From contig OX485805.1 of the NCBI GenBank assembly GCA_950295325.1, positions 24,477,501 to 24,541,500 of the forward strand: a stretch of 64,000 nt of DNA, read 5' to 3'. The notes beneath the pieces are model-generated. The model was given only the letters and a program-made list of their open reading frames with translations, searched no databases and was not told where the DNA came from. The translations under genes were made by a program, and so were the position numbers. Of this stretch, positions 12,186 to 21,327 are shown in pieces. Numbering within the stretch: the stretch's first letter is position 1; each line of letters starts with the position of its first letter. Source of the stretch: Polytrichum commune. Taxonomy: Eukaryota > Streptophyta > Polytrichopsida > Polytrichales > Polytrichaceae.

Positions 12186-13168
12186 GTCACTGTCGCGCAC
12201 CTCTCCATGAGGAGTGCCCGAAACACCATGGGCACAAGGGGGACCCCGGAGTGACACCCGGGACTTGTGGCGCCGTTGGTGAGAGGGCCCAAGTGATCCT
12301 AGTGTGGGTGAGGGCCCCGAGCGTTGGGAATGCCTCCCACCCACGGAGACTAGGAGGCATGAGGGTAAGGCCATGAGCTATGCGTAGCTCATGGCGTGGT
12401 GATTCTAGAATGCTCAAGATCACCTCAAGCGGAGGTGTGAGCTAGGAGTTATGGCCATTTGAGTGGGGCGCTGTCCCGGGACAGCGCCCTGGCACAGCAG
12501 TGCCTGGGAGTGATTCCCGGGACTGCCAAGGTTCAAACAGGCATAACTTCCTCAATACTTGCCCGAATGGGGCAAGTGAGGAGTCCATCGGCATCTACGT
12601 GAAGCGTAGATGAAGATGGAGTGGTTGGTTGTTATGATCGGACATCATACAAGGAAGTTATGATGGTCTGAAGCTGCTGGGGGGGTTCTAGGCCCAGCAG
12701 CTAAAGGAAAATGTCCACTTGGCCCCAACTCTTGGTAGAGAGACAAGAGGTTGGTTGACGGTGGGGTAGGGGCCCCGCGTAAAGTCCTAGAGGCTTATAT
12801 GGGTGAGGTGGTGTGGCCTCACCCACCCGAGGCCGAACGGCAAGGCCTCCATGGGCATTGGCCCATTGTGAGGCCGTAGTTGCCTAGTATGGTTCGGGTT
12901 GTTGTAGTGTTGCTCCGGCAATGCGATGATCAACATGGGATTGGACTTCCATGGATGGAAGTCCACATCTAGGAATGGGTTACCGATTAAGGGGTGAGTC
13001 CCGAAAGCAAAGTAGGAGGGTTGGTTCCCTCCTATGAACTATAAGGTCCGGGGTAGGAGGAGCTAACCATTAGCATGGCGGTATGCGAAGGGTTAGCGCT
13101 CGTAACCTTTGCTAGAAACGAAAATTGGCAAGATTGCTAAGGGGGCTAGCAAGGGTTGCGACAATCAC
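12186..13168. mobile_element. 973-bp TG...CA insertion (solo-LTR-like) inside the transposase SWIM codons
   Basis: The insert 12191-13163 begins TGTCGCGCACC and ends TTGCGACA, so its tips are the 6-bp inverted repeat TGTCGC/GCGACA. It is flanked by GTCAC (12186-12190) and ATCAC (13164-13168), a 5-bp duplication with one change. TG...CA ends plus a 5-bp duplication are typical of an LTR left alone after recombination. Removing the insert and one flank copy rejoins the SWIM motif in frame. No coding frame is seen in it. A TATA-like TTATATGGG lies at 12795-12803. Its secondary structure is unusual (see the hairpin-chain entry). A non-LTR origin is possible. Confidence 0.75.
12203..13106. repeat. 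Chain of short perfect hairpins filling the insertion
   Basis: Perfect or near-perfect stems follow one another: CTCC/GGAG (12203), GTGCCC/GGGCAC (12215), GCCTCC/GGAGGC (12329), CCATGAGCTA/TAGCTCATGG (12371-12394), CACCTC/GAGGTG (about 12421), GGGCGCTGTCCC/GGGACAGCGCCC (12466-12489), CTTGCCC/GGGCAAG (12558-12576), CATCTACG/CGTAGATG (12592-12612), GCTGCTGGG/CCCAGCAGC (12673-12701), GGGTGAGG/CCTCACCC (12801-12824), TGGACTTCCAT/ATGGAAGTCCA (12942-12965), GGAGGG/CCCTCC (13016) and GGTTA/TAACC near 13090. Loops are short. This density is far above what ordinary sequence shows. Confidence 0.8.
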
Positions 13169-15800
13169 ACTGTGCCCAGATGGAGTCAGGACAGGTCACA
13201 GTCCAGACAGCAGGGTAATTGTTAATGGATAGCACTAAAGCAATGTCTTTGTCTTCGGGGTAGATGGATACGTAGTCGTCAGGGATCTCGCGTGCTCGTA
13301 GGACAGCTCCTGCGACTATCCCCTCAGCCTTTCTGTTTTTGATAAATCCATACAATTTGCACTGAACCCCGTACCAATAATGGGTGAGAACGTCCCCTAT
13401 TAAATGATACACAAGCCAATCCATCCGTCTTCCACATAGCTTCTATCTAGTTTGCGTCAGAATAGACTTCAAGTTGGCATGATAAGATTCAATCGCAGCA
13501 TTAGTGTCCTGGCCGCAGTGAGGGAAATTTCTGTTCGCAGTAACCCACATAGCAGTCTTCCCACTCCACGTCTCTTCAAAGTAGCTAATAAACCCTCCTG
13601 CACTGGGAAATCTTTGACGTAGTCCAGCAATCTTCTGCTTCGCTCGAAGAACTGCTACGTCTCCTTGAATAAGATCTGTGGAGTACATAATTTCTTCCAC
13701 GGCTTTCAGGACACTCACACGTAATGACTCGTCCTTGATCTTCTGCACAACATTCTCTTTCTAAGCCTTCCTGACATGCCATAGGCACAACATAATGGGC
13801 AGTCCGGGCCAAACATTCCTGCAAAACCAGGACAACTTTTGAGATGAGATAAAGAGTGGAGTGACATTTTTTCAAAGGAAGGTAGGGGCCAGATTAGGGT
13901 CTTACGCTATTGCATTCAACTCCGCCTGGGCATTATCAACTATTATTGAACCGGGATGCCAATCTGGTTGTGAAGCTTGACAACGGGCGTTTAATTTGTC
14001 CAGCCAAGGCTGGACATCCTTTTCCTTTGATTTCCCGACGATTATGAATGCAGCAGGGATGCCATTCTCCCACTCGTCGAATACCATGACAGTGTATAAT
14101 GGGTACTGCAAGCACACATGACGTTAGGAAACAAAGTCTAATATCGGGCATGAAGGTGTCCAGGACAACAAGGAACTATCTGTCTCCCGGAACCAAATGG
14201 CACGAAGACATGGTCTCAAAGAGTTATGCGACATACCTTTGGTTCATTGGTGCCGAATGTTGCATCCATGGCAATCTGCCTCTTATGACCATACCGCAAC
14301 ATCATATCCAGTTGCCATGGGGTCTGGATCCCAAGACAGAAAGGTGCTTCCTCTTCTGTGGCTGAGGGAGCAGCTTCGTTCAAGTTGATGTTTCCAAACT
14401 CGTGATAATGGAACACACTTTCTTCGTTTTCATCTTTCCACATCCGTACGCTTAAGGGATCTCTTGCATGCTTCTGCCATAGTTGTGCTGCACGCTTCTT
14501 ACACAAGTTGTAAACGTCATCTGGCATAATGAACGTATCTCTACTGGAAGGCCTGTTCTCAATGGTGCACTCCCACACTTCCTTCTTGTGGAATGCCATA
14601 ACTTGTGCTGGAGAGAAACCCTGCCCGAGCATGGACCTAATCCAGTTCCTCGTTCGCCAGGACAGCCTAGCACCCAAAGAATGCCTGAAGCCCGCGAAGG
14701 AACTACCATAACAGGGCTGCCCTTCACGGTTGAAATGGTTCATACCATGGTACTGTATCTCGCAGAGTGTGTTGTCCATGTAGAGCTGCTTGGCTACGAA
14801 ATTGCACTGGCACCCACGCTTTGAAGTCATACCGGCTTGCACACGGCTAGCCCGACGTTGCCTCCCATGTCCAACCTTTGTTGGAGCAGGTACACCGTCC
14901 TGGAACATAGGACGCATGAGATCAGAATCAGATTGAGAGGACTCTTCAGAGACGCCCGTCGGTGGAATCACTGGAGCCATTCCCGTCTTAGCAGCTTTAG
15001 ATTTCTTTGCTTCAGCAGCCGCCAGTTTTGCTGCTTCCTTTGCAGCCCTCTTCTCTTGTTTTTGAACCCGCTTCCTAGCATTCTTCTGATTTGTTGAGAG
15101 TTTGGACTTCAAAGCACTTGCAAAAATCTTGTCTACCTCTTTCTTAACCTCACCTGTCCTATCAAGAGGACCGTATTCGCACTGAAATCTGTTCCAGGAC
15201 GCAAAAAAATAGGCACCAAACCTGTGAGAGGGACCCTAAACCCTACATCATACAACCGTCCTGGAATTGTGCAAGACAACAACGGAATACAAATGTGCTT
15301 AACATGAGTACAGAAATACTGACAAGCTATTTTAGATAGAACTTACTTAATTTTTTGCAGGAAACTACTTTCCTTTGCATTCTCAGCAGTACCTTCCTTG
15401 TGCCCTAAACTGGGGACCTCATTGAATGTGCATGGGAAGTCTCTCATACTCTACTCACCAGCAACAAAATCACCCAATCTATCCCAAGGAATAATTGCCC
15501 TAAAAGTATCTCTGCATCTACCACGTCCTTGATTGGTCCTCCCTTCCCAAGCGATGTCGATCCTGTCAAAGGGCCCTTCCGGAGGAACCTGTAACCTGGC
15601 ACGGAGTTTTTCCAAAGTGATGTCCCGGACCCTGGATGCCCCGCCCACCCTGGATTGCAGAGGTGCCCTCCTGTCCCTGGACCTCTCCCCATCCTGTTCA
15701 TCTCCAGCTGCGGCTTCCGGACATGGACAGCAGTCACTCCCTACGAAGTCCGAGCTGAAGGGGTCATGCTCAGCTGCGAGGTCCACGACGTCGGCCTCCA

Positions 15801-16134
15801 TGCTGAGTCCCAAGACGCAGGCGATCCCAGGACAGCCGCTTGCGCGTGCAGGAGCACGGTGGAGATGCGGCACGGCGGAGCAGCAGCTCCACGGCGGAGA
15901 CACACGAGAATGGGTGCGGCCGGGATCGGGGAGGGGGGGGGGCGGGTGGGTGGGTGACTCAGCAGGGACGGAAGGGACGACGGAGCAGGAGGGGACGGAC
16001 GGAACTACCCGAGTCGCGGGTCGGGGACGGGCACCGGAAGTCTCGTGTGGGGGGGGGGGTCTGGAGCAAGGCAGACTCGGGCTGCCCGCGGAAGGCCTCC
16101 GCGAGACGTTCGTAGGACTACAATACAGAGATCC
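15801..16134 (-). repeat. Right long terminal inverted repeat of the MULE
   Basis: The reverse complement matches 7266-7634 from the terminus to the sequence just before the transposase ATG. G-rich runs (near 15937 and 16050) differ in length between the two copies. It would hold the transposase promoter. Confidence 0.88.
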
Positions 16135-17074
16135 GGTTCATAGCTGGTTCGACACATGTTAGCCAAATAATTAATTAAATTTCAAAAAGTCGGTTCGGCA
16201 CCTAAAAATAGAATATTCATATTTTTGGCTATTTTCTCTTTTAATTTTAAATTTTTGGCTTAAATTCATTTTCTATCTTCTATTTAAGCTTATATCTTGT
16301 ACATCTCTCTTGCATTGAATGACAAGTAAGATGTGAGTGAAGAGTTGAGAATGCTCTGTGCTTTATGCAAGTAGAGTGGAGTTGTGTTCAACAATGCATA
16401 TGGGATATGTAAACTTTGAGGTGAAGCACCGAGTTAGACTTCATTTTTATAACACGCATAACTTTTGCATAGAGTCTTCAAATGACATAAAATTTCTTGG
16501 AGGTGAAAGATTACTTGATTTCTAAACTTTTCTTAGACCAACAAAATTCCAAAAAAGTTGATCTTCTATGCACAAATGAGCTCCGAAGAACTGTTATGAA
16601 CGCATTTTAATTTTTTGATCTTTACACGGCTGCAATGTTTTGTCCATATCTTTTGCATAAAGACTTATTTTGACACAAAACTTGTTGGAGGTGGAAGAAG
16701 GATTGATTTCTCAACTTTTGTTAGTTGGACAAAATTCTATAAAACTTCATCTTCTATGCTCAATTGGACTCCAAAAATTTGTGTACAACACATTTGAAAA
16801 GCCTCACCTAGAGTCTTGCTACTTCTTAACCCATATTCTTTGTGGACTAATGTAAGTGAGCTTGATTAGAAAAGGAGCACCTTCTCTCTTTCAAAATTCA
16901 CATATGCTTCCATTGTAAGTAAAACTCTAGTGAGAAGTAAAAATTTCTTACTTTTCGGAAATTTTGAAAAATAATTAATTTCATATTCGGCAAAAAATGC
17001 CAATAATATTCCAAAATTTTCGGCATCTATTTTTAGAATTATTTTCTGTCGAACCAGCTATGAACCTACGGTAG

Positions 17075-17707
17075 TAACACACACTAATTGAGATAATTAG
17101 TGTAGAGATTGGAGCACTTCACATAACGTTCTCAACCCATGAAGTTTGGTTTCTTTCAAAATATCGAATGCTCATTCTTCCATTTATTTCCGTCCACTCA
17201 CATCCAAGCCAAAGTCGAACGAAGACTCTAACTAAGATTACTCGCACTCCTTTATCAATGTTATACGCAGGGAAGGAAGCAAGTGAATCACACAATTTCC
17301 AAGGTGTACGGCTACCATGTTTTGCCTAATTAGTGTGGATTACCATTCAAAAGTTACGTGTTGCTATAACTTTTTACCAACGTTATCGTTTTCTACCAAC
17401 TAAGTTACACCATGTTCTTTGGTGTGCGTACTAACGACTTATCCTATTTGGGTAAAAAAATGATACTCTCAGTATAAAGTGTAACTCCAAATGGGGACCC
17501 ACACTAATTAGAGTAACGAGTGTGCTTTTTGGGGAAGCGGTCAACTAACTTGTTTATAGTTACTGTCGGCTCGCCATTTTTTAACTCACAAAAAGTACTC
17601 TACAGACACATCGGGTCTTGACCTCGTCTCATCCCCAAAATGCCCTGAATTCGATCTCATTCCCTGCAACACTATGTGTTGTTTTATAGGCTACCCTTTC
17701 CTGGCAA
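17075..17707. other. Intergenic stretch with small inverted motifs
   Basis: A short hairpin ACACTAATT-GAGAT-AATTAGTGT lies at about 17081-17103. ACACTAATTAG-like motifs recur near 17330 and 17493. No gene seen. Confidence 0.45.
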
Positions 17708-17907
17708 CTACACTAAATCTGATATTGAGTGTCACTTACGATTTGGATTTACACAATGCTATATCTTTTTACTAAGTAAAGTTGTTGATGTTCTACAACG
17801 TCTCAACAACCATATTTTTTCCCCGTTAAATATGAGATATACAATAAATAGATATAAGATTGTGTAATTTCAAATAATGGGCGTCACTAAATATGATGTT
17901 TAGTGTA
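17708..17907. mobile_element. Small MITE of the CTACACTAAAT family
   Basis: It starts CTACACTAAATCTGATATTG and ends with the inverted form (ATGATGTTTAGTGTA). The interior (AAGTTGTTGATGTTCTACAACGT...) matches the complete copy at 31938-32151. About 200 bp, non-coding. Confidence 0.7.
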
Positions 17908-19128
17908 TTAGTCCACTGACACCTACTGGTGCAGGCCACTACACTAAGTATGATATTTAGTGTTTGATACATTGAATACGAATGCATGCACTAAATATCA
18001 CTCACCATGTGAAAGTAAGTCACATTAAATGTAATCTCAAACACTAAATATCAATTATGATAGTATGTGGAAGTTGCACGAATTTAGTGTTGGTAAGGAT
18101 ATGAACAAAAACTAACAATGATGAAAGGAGAAGGGAGGTGGTGGTAGGGAAGGAAGGTGGTGGCGAATTTATGTCTAACACTAATGATCAAAGAATTGAA
18201 AATTAGTGTTGAGCATGATATGGTGGTAACAACACTAAAGTGTAGTGAACGATTCCTATCAGCATTGGTTACATGCAGTGGTTATCAGTGGCCGATTTGG
18301 AGTTAAAAATGGTCCCTGCCAGTAGGAGTTGTTTGCCGGTCGCCCACACTAGTAAGTGTGGGCATGCTATAAATGAATTCGAGCTTTAAAATAGGGTTTA
18401 TCCTAATTGTAGTGAACACACACGTTCCGTGGAATTGTATGGAGCCAGCAGTTATTAGGACGTACACAACGGAAACTACTGCACTCCGCCACTCTAGAGA
18501 ATTTGTTGGTTTTGAAACCATCGTGGTGTACTCATAGTCACAACAACCTTTTGACTTCGCATACTCTCAAATGAATTTCATTTATTTTATAGCAATTTTG
18601 GCTGCCGAGCAATGTTATTAGTGACATCCTCATTAGGACTTCAAAGCTTTTATAATTTTAAGCCATGTGACAACCCTTGTCCATCTCGTGGACATGGCGT
18701 CATCATATTGGATAAGTCTTGATGTCATCATGTTCAACAAATTGTGATGTCATCATGTTGGGACATCCATGTTTGTCAATGAACTTATAATAACAATGCA
18801 ATGAGTGCATTTTATGGAGTAACATAAAACTCCGTGACAAGTGGTATGTTAGAGCATGATCACACGTTGTATACCAACCGTTAACTCAAAAGGGTGCTAA
18901 ATCAAGTAACATTATTTTAGAAAGGGTAGTCTCGTTATATGTCCCACACAATCACTCTCTACGAGGTGCATAAAATGCGGGTCTCACGATCCAAACTACT
19001 ATCTTACAATACACAAGGCTTTAATAGAAATGGTTGAAGCTAAACATATATTTGTTCAAGTTGTGAGGTATTGATAGTTGATCTCCTCCATAACATTACA
19101 TAGCAAGACGCACATGTTGTGTGGGCCC

Positions 19129-19130
<2 letters not shown>
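17908..19130. other. Intergenic stretch with further decayed TTTAGTGT motifs
   Basis: ACACTAAGTATGATATTTAGTGT near 17940 and several CACTAAATATC motifs to 18060 look like further broken copies of the small MITE family. No gene seen. Confidence 0.45.

Positions 19131-19168
<38 letters not shown>
19131..19168. repeat. (GA)19 microsatellite
   Basis: Uninterrupted GA dinucleotide run of 38 bases. Confidence 0.97.
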
Positions 19169-19171
<3 letters not shown>

Positions 19172-19609
19172 TTGGATCCTTGACATTGTAGAGCTTTTAG
19201 TCCGTATTGGAGATTCAATTGTCTGCTCTCGACAAACGTGGTTGAATTCTACCGAAGCAAAGTGATATCATTGATTGACATAACTCAAACATCGTGGAAC
19301 CTAGAGGACATACGCCATATCAGAAAAGGGAACAAGACCCCACCTCTTAATAGTGTTATGTTATAGAGGAGTTGAAAGTTGGGTTGCAATATACCCAAGC
19401 TATTCTGGCCGGGGAGAGCTTTCCGGACCCTGTCAACATAATTTTACTGGTCCATGCCAATTGGTGGAAGCCTTTTTGAACCCAATCCGCAATTATTCCA
19501 TTGCAGTCATGTATATTGATGAAATGTCGTCTTGCTCTTGTAGTTATCCCATGCGTGTAGGGTCAAATTGAGGGGTGAGTTATGTAGAAGTTGAGGTTGG
19601 GGGCTTTTG
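19169..19609. other. Intergenic stretch, nothing recognised
   Basis: A 72-codon open frame at 19353-19571 carries no recognisable motif. Confidence 0.4.
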
Positions 19610-19760
19610 CAGCATAACATTGATAAGCAACTACAAGATGGTCTCTTTCCCAAAAAAGGGTTGCATCAAAAAAACTATGATATTACAACTACTTGTTGAA
19701 AAGTTCATAGCACACAACACACGTGCTTCCCATAAACGGGAATCTCATTATTAAATGAGA
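19610..19760 (-). repeat. Dispersed repeat family W, inverted copy
   Basis: GATGGTCTCTTTCC, TTGTTGAAAAGTTCATAG and CCCATAAACGGG blocks recur in order at 30645-30770, and inverted at 38985-39200 and 42590-42780. Non-coding, probably a decayed TIR element. Confidence 0.6.
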
Positions 19761-20066
19761 CTTACGCTCGTGTGATACTTGCACATCAATGCAATTCTTA
19801 ATGGATGCAAAACCCTGAGAGTTGGAACAAACAATACTAACACGACAAATGCATGTAAGAGTGTATGAAGGATCACGGTTCCTTCAAACTTCACAAACTT
19901 TACACAAAGATTGATGACAAGATGAGTGAAGATAGAAAGCCTTAGAAGAACAAAGTTGCAAGTAGTTAAAGAGACTTGTCCTTGTCAAACGACACGAGGT
20001 TTTTCGTTGTTCTATTTTTGTGATGGGTAAAATTTGGAATTTGTCTTTTAAATGATATGCCATTAG

Positions 20067-20091
20067 TTTTTTTTTTTTTTTTTTTTTTTTT
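20067..20091. repeat. Poly(T) run
   Basis: About 25 consecutive T. No retroposon body was recognised beside it. Confidence 0.9.
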
Positions 20092-20268
20092 GGTGACGGG
20101 TGCAACTTCCAACACATGAAGAGATAGTTGTATTTATGGTGTCATGTGCATCGACATCTTCAAGGGAATCCAAGCCATGATCACCGAGGTCTGAGTTGAA
20201 TTATGTGTAATCCATTGTAAGTAAGATTCCACTGTCAAGATGATACACTCATTGAGTTATTGTGAACC

Positions 20269-20746
20269 TAAGGGCCACTTCACACACGAGCCAAGAGCCG
20301 TGACCATGAAATTGTGAGAGCCCAAAAGAAAGTCTCCAAAGGCCGTCCCAACACACCTCCAAAATCGTGTAGGGTGGTCACGGACCCTCAAGTGTAGTGT
20401 GAAGTCATATGGGACCGGGCCCTCAACCAAATGCTATTTCAATGAATGTCTATTCATGCGAGTCCTCACACACGATAAAATAGAATAAATCAACGGTTGT
20501 GAGCGTTTGGAGTGCCATGGTTTCCCGGTCTTGTGTTAGGCCCACCTCCAAGAGGTGGTTTTTGAAAATAGTCCAAGTGACCATGAAACATGATCCATTG
20601 GACTGCCATGTAGGAATCCATGTAAACTTTACATCCATTTTGCATTCACATAGTCCGTTGGGCCCTCAAGCGTAGTGTGAAGCGAACTTGGACTGGCTCC
20701 GTCTTTTCCACCAATGAGAGTGCTTGAAGTGAAATGGTCACATACT
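20269..20746 (-). mobile_element. PIF/Harbinger-like MITE family X, right terminus missing
   Basis: It starts GGGCCACTTCACACACGAGC at 20272 after TAA and follows the reverse of the 1859-2357 element closely up to GAAATGGTCACAT. The expected last 25 or so bases ending GAAGTGGCCC are absent. Another MITE begins at 20751, so the join looks like a deletion or recombination between two related elements. Confidence 0.75.
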
Positions 20747-20747
20747 C

Positions 20748-21327
20748 TAAGGGCCACTTCACACATGAGCCAAGAGCTATGACCTTGTAATGGTGAGCAC
20801 CCTTGACTCTCATCCAAAGGTTGTACCATGGGGTGTTGGTATGTAGTCATGGGCCCTCAAGCATAGTGTGAAGGGAGAATGGACCATGTTGCGACACCGT
20901 TACATATTTGTTGGTCGAAAACGAGGGGAGGATTTGTTTTAATAGAATATGCCTCAAACTCTATCAATTTGAGGGAATTACTTGATGGTGTTTGCCCGTC
21001 TTAGAATCTATATCGAAATCGATTATGGAATATACCTTGGAATTTGTCATGCTGGAAATATTTTAAAAAATCACGGTCACCCAGGATTTGCGTCAGGCCC
21101 ACCTCTTGGAGGTGGGCCTGACGCAAATTCCGGGAGACCATGAACCCTTATCCATAGTCTGTTGTGTAGGACTCCATGTAGACTTTCCATCGATGAAATC
21201 TTCTTTGAACCTTTAAGCCTTCACCTTCGTGTGTGAAGTGAACTTGGACGGTCTCGGCCCTTTCAACCAATGAGAGCTCTTAGATTACAATGGTCACGGG
21301 CCTTGAGTCTCGTGTGTGAAGTGGCCC
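20748..21327 (-). mobile_element. PIF/Harbinger-like MITE, family Y, inverted copy with internal hairpin
   Basis: The body is 20751-21327, preceded by TAA (20748-20750), from GGGCCACTTCACACATGAGC to GTGTGTGAAGTGGCCC. It matches the reverse of 36731-37220. It also carries a perfect 20-bp-arm hairpin at 21086-21128 that the other copy lacks. It is followed by TAC, so the target duplication is imperfect. Confidence 0.75.
21086..21128. repeat. Perfect 20-bp hairpin with 3-nt loop
   Basis: The left arm ATTTGCGTCAGGCCCACCTC (21086-21105) and its exact complement at 21109-21128 enclose TTG. It lies in the family-Y MITE, at a point where the 36731-37220 copy keeps only part of one arm (TTTGTGTCGGACCCACGGCA). 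Confidence 0.95.

Larger units (their letters stand above)
11697..15801 (-). pseudogene. SWIM-type MULE transposase, broken by three TAG codons and an insertion
   Basis: Exons by phase: 15801-15347, 15221-14237, 14105-13906, and 13818-11697 once the 12191-13163 insertion is ignored (927 codons plus stop). N-terminal: a FAR1-like C-x-C ... H ... C-Y-G finger (RGCQCNFVAKQ...). Catalytic domain: D471 (MDATFGTN), D537 (IIVDNAQAELNAI) and E657 (NAAIESYHANLK), spaced 66 and 120 residues as in MULE transposases, with PGLPIMLCLWHVRKA between. SWIM finger: C764-x-C766-x8-C775-x-H777 after removal of the insertion. The C-terminus is basic (GKKRK). Introns have GT-AG ends. In-frame TAG codons fall at residues 117, 566 and 672 (15453, 13763, 13445). 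The ATG sits at the inner edge of the right TIR. The enzyme would cut and insert the element at its TIRs; this copy cannot make it whole. Confidence 0.9.
7266..16134. mobile_element. 8.87-kb two-gene Mutator-like element (MULE) with 9-bp target duplication
   Basis: GGTTCATAG is duplicated at 7257-7265 and 16135-16143. The element starts GGATCTTTGTATTGTAGTCC and ends with the inverted match (GGACTACAATACAGAGATCC). Long terminal inverted repeats span about 7266-7634 and 15801-16134. Inside are two convergent genes: a partner protein (7831-10762, +) and a SWIM-type MULE transposase (15801-11697, -). A 9-bp duplication, long TIRs and a MULE DDE domain place it in the Mutator superfamily, and the layout parallels maize MuDR. 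Its GC content is clearly higher than the AT-rich surroundings. Both genes are broken, so this copy should be immobile on its own. Confidence 0.93.
7250..17074. mobile_element. TA-flanked TIR element split by a nested Mutator-like element
   Basis: The right terminus (17047-17072) is the exact reverse complement of a 26-bp left terminus, ACCGTAGGTTCATAGCTGGT..., read across 7251-7265 and then 16144-16154 with the nested element removed. The flanking base pair pattern fits a TA duplication (TIR starting CCGTAGG). Without the nested element it is about 0.95 kb. Its body (16144-17046) is AT-rich, has no coding frame, and holds two similar blocks of about 175 bp (near 16440-16610 and 16640-16800), each with a CTTTTGCATA motif. 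A degraded relative lies at 25831-27400. Superfamily is uncertain; a TA target suggests Tc1/mariner-type. Confidence 0.8.

Noticed and set aside
14483-15097. Plus-strand frames of 60-113 codons
   Set aside because: Antisense to transposase exon 2.
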